A stretch of 63,011 nucleotides of DNA from JBFWWP01 sp050246115 (GCA_050246115.1 JBFWWP010000033.1:1-63011), one strand, 5' to 3'. Positions 17,519-27,029 are shown, counted from the stretch's first letter. A program made the numbers and translations. Notes: generated from the sequence alone by a model not told the origin.

Positions 17519-18673
17519 TCAGCGAGCGCGCAGCTGTTGCACGGTCCGGGCGACCCGTTCGATCGTGTAGTCGATCTCGTCCTCGGTGTTGAAACGTCCG
17601 ACGCTGAAACGCACCGCACTTCGTGCGCGTGCGGCCGGAAGCCCCATGCCCACCAGGACGTGCGAGGGCTCGACCTGACCGGTGCTGCACGCGGAACCCG
17701 AGGACAGAGCGACATCCGGAAGGGCCAGCAGGAGGGCTTCGCTCTCCACGTCTACGAACGACACGTTGACCGTGCCCGGCAGGCGCCGGTCGGGATGACC
17801 GTTGCGAGAAACGCCGTCGACGCGCGCGCAGATTCCGTCGTAGAGGCGGTCCGCGAGGCTGCGCAGTCGAGCCATTTCGTCCTCGAGTACCGCTCCCGAC
17901 GCCAGTTCGGCCGCGCGCCCCATGCCGACGATCAGCGGCACGTTCAGGGTGCCCGGCCGGAGCCCGCGCTCTTGCCCGCCACCGAACTGGAGGGGCTCCG
18001 GGCGCAGGGGTGGGTCCAGGGTCCGCAGGTAGAGGAAGCCGACACCCTTGGGGCCGTAGAACTTGTGCGCCGAGGTCGCGAGAAGGTCCACCCCCAGCTC
18101 ACGAACGTCGACGGGTACCTTGCCCATCGCTTGCGCAGCGTCGGTATGGAACAGAACTTGATTGGCGCGCGCTACCCGGCGGATCTCCGCCAGGGGGTTC
18201 AGCGTGCCGACCTCGTTGTTCGCGGCCATGAGCGAGATCAAGATCGTGTCTTCCCGGAGCGCCGCGGCGACTGCGTCGGCAGTGACCCGTCCGTACTCGT
18301 CCGGGACCAGGAATGTAACGTCATAGCCGCGCTTCGCGAGGACCCGACACGGATCGAGCACCGCTTTGTGTTCGACGGTCGAGGTGATCACGTGGCGCCC
18401 GGGGCGGCGCGCGGCCGCGACGCCCCCGAGGATGGCCAAGTTGTTCGCTTCCGTTGCCCCGCCCGTGAAGATGATCTCGGCCGGCTGCGCCCCGATGGCT
18501 TGGGCGATCTGCTCGCGGGCGCGGGTCACGGCCTGGTCGGCGGCCCAACCGAACGGATGGGTCTTGCTGGACGGGTTACCGAACTGAGCCCCGAAGAAGG
18601 GGAGTAGCTCGGCGAGCGCGCGTGGGTCGACACACGTGGTCGCGTTGTTGTCGAGATAGATCGGTACCTTCAC
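17519..18673 (-). CDS. iscS: Cysteine desulfurase (IscS/NifS family)
   Basis: This 384-residue PLP enzyme releases sulfur from cysteine as an enzyme persulfide for Fe-S cluster and thionucleoside synthesis. It has YLDNNATT at the N-terminus, His102 in STVEHKAVL stacking on PLP, Asp/Gln in FHTDAAQAMG, the PLP lysine Lys204 in SAHKFYGPKG, and the catalytic Cys329 in SSGSACSTG. The active-site loop length indicates group I (IscS/NifS). The A-type carrier gene follows 101 bases downstream. No iscU was seen. Confidence 0.92.
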   Translation of the reverse strand: MKVPIYLDNNATTCVDPRALAELLPFFGAQFGNPSSKTHPFGWAADQAVTRAREQIAQAIGAQPAEIIFTGGATEANNLAILGGVAAARRPGRHVITSTVEHKAVLDPCRVLAKRGYDVTFLVPDEYGRVTADAVAAALREDTILISLMAANNEVGTLNPLAEIRRVARANQVLFHTDAAQAMGKVPVDVRELGVDLLATSAHKFYGPKGVGFLYLRTLDPPLRPEPLQFGGGQERGLRPGTLNVPLIVGMGRAAELASGAVLEDEMARLRSLADRLYDGICARVDGVSRNGHPDRRLPGTVNVSFVDVESEALLLALPDVALSSGSACSTGQVEPSHVLVGMGLPAARARSAVRFSVGRFNTEDEIDYTIERVARTVQQLRAR

Positions 18674-18744
18674 GGGCTTCTCTTTCCATGGCGGCCTGGT
18701 AGCTTACCCGATCGACGGGAGCCCATGAATTGGAGTTCGCTGGA

Positions 18745-19755
18745 ATGTCCGGACCGCGCCACCGACTCTCGCTGCGAAACTGGGTGAGCGGGCGCGCTTG
18801 CAAGCGCTGCCGACGCCTCGTGGCCGCTGGGCTAGGGCGGTTGGCGCTGCACGGGCTGTCGTGGTTGCCGCGCCGCGCGGTGCATGTCGCCGGTGGGCTC
18901 GTGGGGACGCTGATCTGGGCGCTCGCCGTGCGCTCCCGCAGGCTGGCGTCCGCGAACCTGGAGCGCGCGCTGGGCGGGGAGTTCGACGCGCGAGTCCGCC
19001 GCCGCATCGTGCGGCGTATGTTCACTCACTTCGCGAGGACCTTCCTGGACATCGTCGTCATGCACCGCTGGGGTCCGCGACGAGTGCACGATCGCATCGT
19101 CGTCCACGGTTGGCCCGAGTACGAGGCGCGCATGAGCGGCGTCCTCAGCGAAGGCCGAGGAGCCATTGGCCTCAGCGGGCACCTGGGGAACTGGGAACTG
19201 CTCGCGTGTCGCGGCTCCCACGAGTGGGGAGACCAGTTGCGTTGCGTGGCGAAGCGCTATCGGTACGCCCCGTACAACGACCTCGTCGAGCGTGTGCGCA
19301 CCGGGCTCGGGGTGAAGGTCATCTATCAAGACGAGTCTCCGCGGCTGCTGGTGCGCCTCCTTCGCAGTGGGGGGTTGCTCGCGCTGCTTCCCGATCAAGA
19401 CGCCAAGAAGGTCCACGGCCTGTTCACGGATTTCTTCGGTCACACTGCCTACACACCCTCGGCGCCGGCGAGCTTGTGCCTGCGCCTCGGGGCACCGATC
19501 GTGCCGTCGTTCGTCGTTCGCGAAGGTCTCGAGTATCGGGTGCTCGCCCTGGAGCCGATTCGACCCGAGGAAGCGGCCGGCGCCGAGGACCCGGTTCTCT
19601 GGCTCACTCGCCGTTGGACGACCGTGCTCGAAGACGCAATCCGTCGCTACCCCGAACAGTGGGTGTGGACCCATCGGCGCTGGCGCAGCACCCCCGAAAT
19701 GGTCGACCGCCGCCGTCGCGCGGAGCCCCTCGCCCGGATGGCTCGCGAGCGCTGA
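18745..19755 (+). CDS. Lysophospholipid/lipid A acyltransferase (LpxL/HtrB family)
   Basis: The 336-residue inner-membrane enzyme has one hydrophobic stretch near residues 40-65. It carries the HX4E catalytic motif of the LpxL/LpxM family in LSGHLGNWELLA, followed by the conserved LLPDQDAKK and a PSAPASLCLRLGAPIVP segment. It should transfer an acyl chain to lipid A or a related lipid. ATG at 18745 is chosen because GGAG lies 9 bases upstream; a TTG at 18730 is in frame. It is followed by a secreted hypothetical gene and a second acyltransferase-like gene, forming an envelope cluster. Confidence 0.82.
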   Translation: MSGPRHRLSLRNWVSGRACKRCRRLVAAGLGRLALHGLSWLPRRAVHVAGGLVGTLIWALAVRSRRLASANLERALGGEFDARVRRRIVRRMFTHFARTFLDIVVMHRWGPRRVHDRIVVHGWPEYEARMSGVLSEGRGAIGLSGHLGNWELLACRGSHEWGDQLRCVAKRYRYAPYNDLVERVRTGLGVKVIYQDESPRLLVRLLRSGGLLALLPDQDAKKVHGLFTDFFGHTAYTPSAPASLCLRLGAPIVPSFVVREGLEYRVLALEPIRPEEAAGAEDPVLWLTRRWTTVLEDAIRRYPEQWVWTHRRWRSTPEMVDRRRRAEPLARMARER

Positions 19756-19880
19756 GCCGAGGGCGTGCGCCGACGAGCGGGCCAGGCCGCGGGCCAACGG
19801 GCTTTTCTCCACCGAATCGACTTTCGCCAGGACGGGAGGCGGTGGATACTGGTCGACCCCAGGCGGAAGGATGCACGAAC

Positions 19881-20738
19881 ATGTTGGCTGCAGTAGCTCT
19901 CTTCGGCGTGCTGCTCTTGGCTTCCGCGGGCGACGTCGATCCCGCGAGTCTCGAGTGGAAGAAGCCCGAGGCGGCCGCCGATTTCAAGGCGGCGACCGAG
20001 GCCTTCGACGCGGGCAAGTTCAAGGAAGCACACGAGGCCTTCAAGGGACTGAAGAAGCACGCCAAGAACGACGAGACGAAGCGCGTGGTCGAGTCCTACC
20101 AACGAGGAGCCGAGGGCGGCTACCGACTGGCGGGGCTCCAAGCCATGGCCAAGAGCGGTGACCGTCACAAGGCCTTCCAAGAGGCCGAGAAGTCCGTTGC
20201 GAACTACCGCGATACGCCGATCGGTGCCGCCTTCGACAAGTTCGTCGCGGAGCTGAGCGCCGAACTCTTCACCTGGATCGAGAACTTCGAGAGCAAGGGC
20301 AGCCGCTACTCCGAGAGCAAGGGGAAGACCTTCATCGACGATCCCAAGTTCGTGCGCGAGGGCAGTCGTAGCCTGCGCTGGGAGACCGGCGGTGACAACA
20401 CGGTTCTGAAGGTGCGTGGCGATCAGATCCCCCAGGACCTGTCGACCTACCGAGCGCTGTCGGTGTGGATCCTGTTCGAGGGACGCGGGTTGCCGTTCGA
20501 GTTCGTGTTCGTGTCCAAGGGGACTGCGCAGCAACCGGTGTCGGGTGATACCGTGAAGAACGGGTTCTTCAAGTCGATGAAGGCGCATTCGGGCTGGCAG
20601 CGGCTCGAGGTGCCGCTGGCGGAGTTCGTCTCTCAGGGCGCGGCGACCTGGAACAACATCGAGGACTTTCGCATCCAGTTCAGCAAAGGGCAGAAGGTGA
20701 CCCTCTACGTCGACGGCATCTCGCTGATCAAGAAGTGA
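19881..20738 (+). CDS. Secreted protein with CIA30/galactose-binding-like beta-sandwich
   Basis: The 285-residue protein starts with a signal peptide (MLAAVALFGVLLLASAG). A Lys/Glu-rich helical segment (about 25-110) has a TPR-like look. The C-terminal domain, about residues 130-285, begins TWIENFES and includes REGSRSLRWETG, YRALSVWILFEG, WQRLEVPLAEF and VTLYVDGISL. That series of strands is characteristic of galactose-binding-like CBM/CIA30 folds that end with a ligand-side Asp in LYVDGI. No enzyme motif was seen. GGAAGG stands 10 bases before the ATG. The role may be binding of a surface glycan. Confidence 0.6.
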   Translation: MLAAVALFGVLLLASAGDVDPASLEWKKPEAAADFKAATEAFDAGKFKEAHEAFKGLKKHAKNDETKRVVESYQRGAEGGYRLAGLQAMAKSGDRHKAFQEAEKSVANYRDTPIGAAFDKFVAELSAELFTWIENFESKGSRYSESKGKTFIDDPKFVREGSRSLRWETGGDNTVLKVRGDQIPQDLSTYRALSVWILFEGRGLPFEFVFVSKGTAQQPVSGDTVKNGFFKSMKAHSGWQRLEVPLAEFVSQGAATWNNIEDFRIQFSKGQKVTLYVDGISLIKK

Positions 20739-20776
20739 CGCGTTCCGGCGCAGGCGAGTCGGGAGGCGTTCGTTCC

Positions 20777-21562
20777 GTGACGTCGTGGCTTTCTTGGCGC
20801 CGTTTCGTGCCCTATCTCGCCGTGCCGGTGCTGGGGTGCTGGATCGGCTCCGTGCGGACTCGCTGGTGCGAGACCGAACACCTGCGGACGGCACGTGGGG
20901 ATGGCCAGGGAGTCATCTACGCCTTCTGGCACGAGTCGCTGTTACACTTCACGTGGAGCCATCGTCGACGCGGGATCGGCGTCATGATCAGCCGTCATGG
21001 CGATGGGGAACTCATCGCTCGCGCCGTGGAGTTGTTGGGGTTCACACCCGCGCGCGGGTCGACCACCCGCGGTGGCGCCGCAGCGCTACGCAAGCTGTCG
21101 CGTCGGGCACAGTCCACCGATGGGCCGAGCCCGGACTTCGCGATCACCCCGGATGGCCCGCGCGGGCCGCGGCGCACCGTGCAAGCCGGGATCATCGAAT
21201 TGGCGGCACGAACGGGGCTACCGATCGTCCCGGCCGCGCTGCACTACGCGCGTTGCTGGCGAGCCGGTTCCTGGGATCGGCTGGCGTTACCGCGCCCGTT
21301 CACGCGGGCGGTCGTCCTCTTCGGAGAGCCGCTCCGCGTCGAGCGCGACGACGTCGCGTCGGCGGACGCCCGCGACCAGCGTCGAGCGCTTCTCGAGCAC
21401 CGCCTTCGCGAGCTCTCCGAACGTTCGGAGCGCGAGTTCGGCCTGCTGTACCGGGCGGGTGCCCCGCGGCTGGGGGCTTTCGATCCGCGTCCCATCGCGG
21501 GTTCGCGGCAGGACGTGGCCGACGAGCAGGTGGATCGGCCCGCCGACCAGCCTGAAGAGTAG
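20777..21562 (+). CDS. DUF374-family acyltransferase-like protein
   Basis: This 261-residue protein matches the DUF374 lysophospholipid acyltransferase-like family (LPLAT fold). YAFWHESLLHF carries the H-E motif, ISRHGDGELIA follows, and ITPDGPRGPRRTVQAG is the family hallmark. It may acylate a lipid A-type or ornithine lipid precursor. GTG at 20777 is preferred because GGGAGG lies 10 bases upstream; an in-frame GTG at 20735 overlapping the previous stop is the alternative. The last 40 residues are a charged tail outside the domain. Confidence 0.75.
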   Translation: MTSWLSWRRFVPYLAVPVLGCWIGSVRTRWCETEHLRTARGDGQGVIYAFWHESLLHFTWSHRRRGIGVMISRHGDGELIARAVELLGFTPARGSTTRGGAAALRKLSRRAQSTDGPSPDFAITPDGPRGPRRTVQAGIIELAARTGLPIVPAALHYARCWRAGSWDRLALPRPFTRAVVLFGEPLRVERDDVASADARDQRRALLEHRLRELSERSEREFGLLYRAGAPRLGAFDPRPIAGSRQDVADEQVDRPADQPEE

Positions 21563-21860
21563 GCGCCGCAGAGCCGTGCCCGGAGTGCGGAGGCAGTGAA
21601 GTCCTCGGAGACCCTCACGGCCCACGAGCCGCCGGGCTTCGGCCTCGAACCCAAGTCATCCCGTACCCCCGCACCCGTTGGTGAGCGGATCGTGTTGATG
21701 TAGAATCCACCTTCTGGAGTCCTTGACCCCGAAGGGCCCGACACGGCGTGTTGCGGTGGGGCGGGTGCGGCGCGGTGGCTCGCGCCTCGTCTCGGCGCTC
21801 CCGCGTGACGGGTGTGGCGCGGGTCTCGAGCAGCCGCAGTCGGCAGGAGGAGATTGCCCG
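21563..21860. other. Intergenic region upstream of LolA-like gene
   Basis: About 300 bases without a supported gene. At 21687-21707 the sequence is locally AT-richer (gatcgtgttgatgtagaatcc), the best candidate for a promoter, but I cannot place it with confidence. Confidence 0.3.
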
Positions 21861-22736
21861 ATGATCCCGAGTCAGCGAACGTCACGAGGTCGAGGGCGTC
21901 GCCGCCCGTCTCGCGTGTCCAAGTTCCGCGCCGGCGTGAGCGCGATGGCGCTCTTTCTGTGGATCGGGTCGGTCCCCGCTCAAGAGACGAAGCCGGCCAC
22001 ACCGCCGGCGGCCGACCCGAAGCCCGCAACGCGGCCCGAGAGTCCGAGCGCGCCGGACGCGCCGACCGAGACCGCGGCGGGGCGGGCCTTGCTCCTCGAA
22101 GTGGTAGCCGCCTGCGGCGGAGAGCGCCTGGCAGCGCTTCACACCTTCCGTTGGAAGTCCCGGGAGACGCGCTTGTTGACCAGCGGCGGCGTGGTGGAGC
22201 GCGACGTCGAAGGCACGCTGCAGCTTCCGGAGGAGCGCTTTCGCATGGACTTCGAGCAGGGTGCGCAGAAGTCCTATTACGTCGTGACGGAGAAGGGGGG
22301 GTGGCAGCGTTCGCCGACTTCCCTGCAGGACTTCACGGAGGCCCTCTGTACGGACTTCCGGCGGAACCTTCGCACTTCGACGACCCCGCTGCTGCGCGCC
22401 CATGCGGAACTGGTCGCGCAAGAACTACCGCTGGAGGTCCTGGCGGGCAAAGAGTACCGCATTCTTCGGGTCTGGCGCGGTACCGACGGTCCGGTCGACC
22501 TCTTCATCGACCCCGACGACCTCACGATCAGTCGCCGTCGGTCCAGCGTGGTCGTCAACGGGCAGGTCGTCGTGCGCGAGGAGAAACTCTGGGACTACCG
22601 CGTGGTCGACGGTTTGAAACTCCCGTTCGCGCGTTCCATGTACGACGACGGGAAGAACGTGGCTACCATCACGACGATCCAGTACACGTTGAACGTCCCG
22701 ATTCCTGAGGGGCACTTCGATCGTCCGAGCGGGTAA
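21861..22736 (+). CDS. Secreted LolA-like hypothetical protein
   Basis: The 291-residue protein is preceded by a perfect AGGAGGAG. Its N-terminus has an Arg-rich stretch (TSRGRGRRRPSRVSKFR), then the hydrophobic AMALFLWIGSVPAQ ending at a signal peptidase-like site, then a Pro/Ala linker. From residue about 75 a repeated beta pattern (FRWKSRETRLL, VVERDVEGTLQLPEERFRMD) and the later DLFIDPDDLTISRRR resembles the open beta-barrel fold of LolA/MucB/outer-membrane lipoprotein-sorting proteins, but I cannot name a family. The stop codon TAA coincides with the end of a MITE-like repeat. Confidence 0.55.
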   Translation: MIPSQRTSRGRGRRRPSRVSKFRAGVSAMALFLWIGSVPAQETKPATPPAADPKPATRPESPSAPDAPTETAAGRALLLEVVAACGGERLAALHTFRWKSRETRLLTSGGVVERDVEGTLQLPEERFRMDFEQGAQKSYYVVTEKGGWQRSPTSLQDFTEALCTDFRRNLRTSTTPLLRAHAELVAQELPLEVLAGKEYRILRVWRGTDGPVDLFIDPDDLTISRRRSSVVVNGQVVVREEKLWDYRVVDGLKLPFARSMYDDGKNVATITTIQYTLNVPIPEGHFDRPSG

Positions 22737-22854
22737 AAGTGGCCCACGAATAACTTCGACGTCTTGCCGTCGATTTGGGTCAGATTTGGCCGATCCGGAA
22801 AGCTCGGAACCGGAGGCGAGCAAGAGGGTGAAGTTATTCTTGGGCGACTCCTAA
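22734..22854. mobile_element. MITE-like element, copy 2 (inverted, internally deleted)
   Basis: Read on the minus strand, this matches the right two-thirds and the extreme left of the full element: ttaggagtcgcccaagaata at one end and a diverged ttcgtgggccacttttta at the other. The middle part (about 60 bases of the full copy) is missing, at a cggaggc-gag joint. The outermost taa is the stop codon of the preceding gene, so the insertion or relic starts exactly at the gene end. It could serve as a hairpin terminator. Confidence 0.75.
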
Positions 22855-22943
22855 GCTCGGCGGCGGAGTTCGGACTGTGGCGCATCTCAGCCGTTGATGG
22901 CATGCGGTCGCGTGGCCCTTTGCGATGGTCTCGAGGTTGAATC

Positions 22944-24098
22944 TTGGCGGCACTGTTAGGTCTCGAAGTCAGCGGGGTCGACGCGATCCTCACGGTCGTG
23001 GATCGTCAGGGGCACCTGCTGTGCGCGCTCCGGGAGCGGCTCTCGGCACCAGCGGCTCAGTGGTGGACCACGCATCCCGAAGAGCGCTTCCGGGCGATCA
23101 CTTCGCTCCTCGATACCGCTCTGCGTGAGGGACTCCTTGCGGGCGGAGTGGCGGCGATCGGGGTGTGCGCAACGCCGGGCCTGGTGCTTCTCGGGCCGGA
23201 GTTCGAGGTGATCGCGCCGCGCGATCTGCCTTGGTCCGAAGCCTTGGACGGCTGCGACGCCGACGATCTCGGGCGGGTCCTCGCGCAACTTGCGGGTCAC
23301 GCCCCCAGCGCGGTCGCCAAGGTTGGCGCGGTGCTGAGTACCTTGGACTTCATCCGCTTCCGTCTGACTGGCGCTTTGGGAACTCACGCTTCGTTCGCGT
23401 GGAGGACTGGGCTCACGCACCTACCGCCGTGCGCGACGACCTGGAACACCGAAGAGATCCTCGGCCTCGGATTTCGCACGGAAGCCTTCGTGCCCATTTT
23501 CGACGCTACGGCGCGCGTGGGTGTGATCCACCCCGATGTGGCTGCCCGGTGTGGAATCCCGATGGGTGTCTGGGTCCATGCAGGCGCGGAACCCGTGGCT
23601 GCGAACTTGGCACTCAACGCCGATTCCGGCCTCGGGGGGCCGCCGATCGTGTTGCTGAACGAGGGGCGCTGGGAGGCCTGGGAGTCGTGCCCGACCCCCG
23701 TCGAGCGCAACCCCCGCGTCATCACGGCTGACGGTCACGAATGGTGGCAGCGCCTTTCCGTCGCCGATCTCGATCCCAGCGAAGGACGGGTCCCCGCGCA
23801 ATGGGGCGATTATCTCCTGGACTTGGCCCATGTCGCTGCGCCGTCGGCGAACCGAAGCCAGTCGGGCCGGCCCCTCGGAGAGTGGCCGTCGACCCTTCCG
23901 GGCTCGCCGCGAGTCGCGGCCGGAGCCGGCCAAGCGTCCATCGCGCCCGCGGTCCAAGCGGGGCTCGGTATCGGGTGGTGGCGCGATTCGCGCGTTCTGC
24001 GCCGCAAGTACCTGCGCCCCCTGCCGTACGAAGAGTGGCGGGCCCGCGTGCAGCCCGTCATCGGGCATGCCGCGGTGCAGGCCGAACCCGACGACTGA
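22944..24098 (+). CDS. FGGY carbohydrate kinase-like protein
   Basis: The N-terminal half looks like an FGGY sugar kinase domain I. It has an LGLEVSGVDAILTVVD strand pair where xylulokinases have LGID-GTTS, IGVCATPGLVLL, and a KVGAVLSTLDFIRFRLTG segment resembling the W-L-K-N-P-DY-x-xRLTG region. HAGAEPVAANLAL corresponds to the usual GxxDNxAAAxGxG part. The normal phosphate-binding GTSG and the C-terminal ATPase motifs are not clear, so the protein (384 residues, shorter than about 500) may be a degenerate or divergent kinase. The start is TTG at 22944, after GAGGT. Confidence 0.5.
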   Translation: MAALLGLEVSGVDAILTVVDRQGHLLCALRERLSAPAAQWWTTHPEERFRAITSLLDTALREGLLAGGVAAIGVCATPGLVLLGPEFEVIAPRDLPWSEALDGCDADDLGRVLAQLAGHAPSAVAKVGAVLSTLDFIRFRLTGALGTHASFAWRTGLTHLPPCATTWNTEEILGLGFRTEAFVPIFDATARVGVIHPDVAARCGIPMGVWVHAGAEPVAANLALNADSGLGGPPIVLLNEGRWEAWESCPTPVERNPRVITADGHEWWQRLSVADLDPSEGRVPAQWGDYLLDLAHVAAPSANRSQSGRPLGEWPSTLPGSPRVAAGAGQASIAPAVQAGLGIGWWRDSRVLRRKYLRPLPYEEWRARVQPVIGHAAVQAEPDD

Positions 24099-24412
24099 GC
24101 ACGAGGTCATCGGGTGCGTGCCCGGTGCGCGCGTCCCGTCGAAACTCATGGACCAGCGTCCGGTGTTCCACCCGACCCGTGCGTACGCGCCGTACACCGG
24201 ATCCACCTGTGGGCTTGCCGTTTCACTGCGGTTTGGTCAACATGCCCTCCCGACACCGCGATCCAGTCGAGTTCGGGACCCACTCGTGCCGGGTCTCGTG
24301 AGTCCATGGCAGAACGGGTCACGACTGGCTGACGCCCCGAGCGGGGGGCGTTGGCGAGCCCTGTGACCGACCGCTCGCGTAGGGTTTCCGCCCCTTTTCG
24401 CGTAAGGAGCCG
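24099..24412. other. Intergenic region, nothing recognised
   Basis: The 314 bases between the FGGY-like gene and the ADP-ribosylglycohydrolase contain no convincing gene or repeat. The promoter of the downstream gene probably lies within the last 100 bases. Confidence 0.3.
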
Positions 24413-25432
24413 ATGGGAGAGCCTACGCTCAAGTCGCTTCTCCGGAGTCGCTTTCGCGCCACCTTGCTGGGTGGTGCGATCGGCGACGCGCTCGGATTCC
24501 CCTTCGAAGGCTACTCGAGTTCGTTCATGGCGGCGCTCGGCAACGAGGCAACTCAGCAGTTCGTGCGTCACCGCAGTGGCTACTTCCCAGCGGGTCAGTA
24601 CTCCGACGACACCCAGCTCACCTTGGCGACGGTGGAAGCGCTACTGGAACAACGTGGCTTCGACGGCGCCGCGATCGCACGCCACTTCGTGCCGTTGTGG
24701 CGCGACAACCTCGTCGTGGGTAGAGGGCGAGCCACCAGCGAGGCGATCGACCGGTTGCTGAACGGCACGGCCGACTGGCAGACGAGCGGTGCCGAAGAGG
24801 GTCGAGCGGGCAACGGCGCCGCCATGCGAGCCGCGCCGTTCGGGCTGCTCGACTTCGATGACACCGAGCGTTTGATCGAGCACGCCGTCGCCGCGAGTCG
24901 CATCACCCACAAGGATCCGCTGGCCGTCGCCGGCGCGGTCGCGATCGCGGCCGCGGTGGCCTACAACTTGACCCACCGGGACGTGATCTTGGGCGAGTTC
25001 CTCGACTGCGTTGGCGGGGCGACTCGCGGTGTCGACGCGCGGTTTGCGAACTACGTGATCACCATGCCGCGGCTGCTGTCTCTGCGCGAGGAGGCCGCGG
25101 TCGACGAGATCTCGACGACAGGGCTCGACGGACCATACCGCGAGAGCGGCGATGGCATCGCACCATTCGTGGTGCCGAGCGTGCTGATTGCCCTGTACCA
25201 CTTCTTGCGCACGCCCCACGACTTTCGTGCGACGGTGCGAGGTTGCCTCTATGCCGGCGGGGACGTCGACACGACCACTGCTCTCGCGGGGGCGGTCAGT
25301 GGGGCACTCAACGGCGAAGCGGCCCTGCCGCAGAATCTCGTCGAGTCGCTCCAGGATGCCGCGCGGATTCGCGATCTGGCCGACCAACTGCACGAGCTGA
25401 AGACGGGTGGCCGCCGACTCGCTGCGGTGTAG
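24413..25432 (+). CDS. ADP-ribosylglycohydrolase family protein
   Basis: This 339-residue protein belongs to the DraG/ARH3-like family that removes ADP-ribose from proteins or small molecules using two magnesium ions. The metal motifs are visible: GAIGDALGFPFEGY, YSDDTQLTL, GNGAAMRAAP and the C-terminal GGDVDTTTALAGA. Spacing and length are normal for the family. ATG 24413 follows AAGGAG by 4 bases. In this family the substrate ranges from ADP-ribosylated nitrogenase reductase to O-acetyl-ADP-ribose, so the target here is unknown; no ADP-ribosyltransferase is adjacent. Confidence 0.88.
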   Translation: MGEPTLKSLLRSRFRATLLGGAIGDALGFPFEGYSSSFMAALGNEATQQFVRHRSGYFPAGQYSDDTQLTLATVEALLEQRGFDGAAIARHFVPLWRDNLVVGRGRATSEAIDRLLNGTADWQTSGAEEGRAGNGAAMRAAPFGLLDFDDTERLIEHAVAASRITHKDPLAVAGAVAIAAAVAYNLTHRDVILGEFLDCVGGATRGVDARFANYVITMPRLLSLREEAAVDEISTTGLDGPYRESGDGIAPFVVPSVLIALYHFLRTPHDFRATVRGCLYAGGDVDTTTALAGAVSGALNGEAALPQNLVESLQDAARIRDLADQLHELKTGGRRLAAV

Positions 25433-25573
25433 TGGTTTGACGCCGAAGTCCGCCGAAGAAGTCCTGGCCCGCTCTCTTCGCCGTGACGGGCGGAGGTTCC
25501 GATTCCGCAGCGGCAACCGAACAGGCCGTTCACTCGCCGAGGTCGCGGCTCCGATAAGAGGGAGGAAGTCATC

Positions 25574-25925
25574 GTGTCGAAGTGGAAACCGTTGGCTCGT
25601 TCGGGGACGAGAACTCCCGAGTCGCCAGGGCGCCACGTGGGTCGGGGTACGAGGAGGTGCGAAGATCGACAGGGAAGCGGAGGACATCCGGCTGTTCGGA
25701 GAGACCGCGTTCGAATTGGGCTTCGCGACGACTGCGCAACTCTACGAGGCGCTCACCATTCAAGCTCGCCGCGAAGCACAAGGACAATCCCACCTCATTC
25801 TGGGCGAGATCTTGGTCGAGCTCGGCTACTTGACCGAGAAGCAGGTGCTCGAGGTGTTGACGCGCCTGCACGGTTCCGAATCGAGTCGCCCGAGTGCGCA
25901 TCGCCGGTCTACTTCGACGGGCTGA
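25574..25925 (+). CDS. Short MshEN-like protein, possible frameshift near its start
   Basis: The conserved part lies at 25662-25925 and includes ETAFELGFATTAQLYEAL and GEILVELGYLTEKQVLEVL, two copies of the helical pattern seen in the N-terminal MshEN domain of type II secretion ATPases and c-di-GMP-binding proteins. In that frame no ATG/GTG/TTG occurs between 25407 and the domain. A good ribosome binding site (GGGAGG) and GTG at 25574 begin a different frame reading SKWKPLARSGTRTPESPGRH. A single indel around 25650 would join the two. Either there is a sequencing or real frameshift, or translation starts at 25407 or at a rare codon. Standalone function unknown. Confidence 0.45.
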
Positions 25926-25939
25926 GCTGAGCTCGGCCC

Positions 25940-26947
25940 ATGGAGTTTCCCCGTCTCCTCAGTTGCCCTTGGGTGGTGCGCGCGTTGGCGCCTCTGGAGG
26001 CTGGCTATCGACTCGGGCTGCGGCTCGACGATTGCCGCCGGCGACGCCACGTTGCTGCCGGCGTCTGGCCACAGCGGCTCCCGTGCCGGGTGATCTCGAT
26101 CGGGAACCTGGTCGTCGGGGGTGTTGGCAAGACACCCCTGGTGGAGGCCATCGCTCGGGAGTGGCTCCGGCGGGGGGGGCGCCCGGCGATCCTCAGCCGG
26201 GGATACCGTGGGGGTGCCGGTGGCAACGATGAGTACCGCCTGCTCGTCCGCCGTCTCGCTGAGGTACCCCACCGGCAGCACCCGGATCGCTATCGCGCGG
26301 GCCTCGAACTTCTGCGGGAGCGCCCGGACATCGATCTGATCCTGCTCGACGATGGGTTTCAGCATCGCCGCCTGCACCGCGACCTCGACCTCGTCGCCCT
26401 CGACCTGACCCGTCCTTTCGGCTACGGCCACTGTCTTCCGCGCGGCCTGCTGCGCGAACCCTGGCAGGCCCTCGGGAGGGCGGACGCTTTCATTCTCACG
26501 CGCGGTGAGGACTGCTCCCCGATCAAGCGCGCGATCGTCGAGACGTTCCTGCGCGAGCGGTTTCCGCGCACCCCACGGATCGCGGCGCGCTTGCGGTTCG
26601 AGGGCTTGCGCGGCCCGAGCGGGGCCTCGGGCGACATGGCCCCGAGCCGCCGCTGGGCCGCGTTTGCCGGCATCGGGAACCCAGACGCGTTCTTCCGCAG
26701 CCTGCCGCTGTGGGGCATTCAACCGGTCGCCGCGCGGAGCTACCCGGATCACCACGGTTTCACCGCGGCCGACCTCGAGCATTTGGTCACCTGGGCCCGT
26801 TCGCAGCGGGCCGACGCACTCGTTTGCACCGAGAAAGATGGAGTGAAGCTCGAGGCCCTGCCTGGCTTCGCTGAGCTGGCTCTTCCCTGCTATCAAGTGC
26901 AGATCGGATTCGACCTCGGGCAACCTCATCCCCTTGACCTTCGCTGA
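25940..26947 (+). CDS. lpxK: Tetraacyldisaccharide 4'-kinase
   Basis: LpxK phosphorylates the 4' position of the lipid A disaccharide at the inner membrane. The protein (335 residues) has the modified Walker A VISIGNLVVGGVGKTPLVEA, the catalytic region SRGYRGG, DLILLDDGFQHRRLHRDLD with the Walker B/DDGFQH signature, and the C-terminal AGIGNPDAFF and YPDHHGFTAADL motifs. It is the first of three rightward genes with an HldE homologue at the end, so this looks like an LPS-core/lipid A cluster. It indicates that the organism makes lipid A. Confidence 0.93.
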   Translation: MEFPRLLSCPWVVRALAPLEAGYRLGLRLDDCRRRRHVAAGVWPQRLPCRVISIGNLVVGGVGKTPLVEAIAREWLRRGGRPAILSRGYRGGAGGNDEYRLLVRRLAEVPHRQHPDRYRAGLELLRERPDIDLILLDDGFQHRRLHRDLDLVALDLTRPFGYGHCLPRGLLREPWQALGRADAFILTRGEDCSPIKRAIVETFLRERFPRTPRIAARLRFEGLRGPSGASGDMAPSRRWAAFAGIGNPDAFFRSLPLWGIQPVAARSYPDHHGFTAADLEHLVTWARSQRADALVCTEKDGVKLEALPGFAELALPCYQVQIGFDLGQPHPLDLR

Positions 26948-27029
26948 GACCGCGGTGAGATGACCCGGCGGTCTCGACCGCCCGCGACCGCAACGTGCTG
27001 CTCGCGGACGCCATGCGAAGGAAGCTGCG

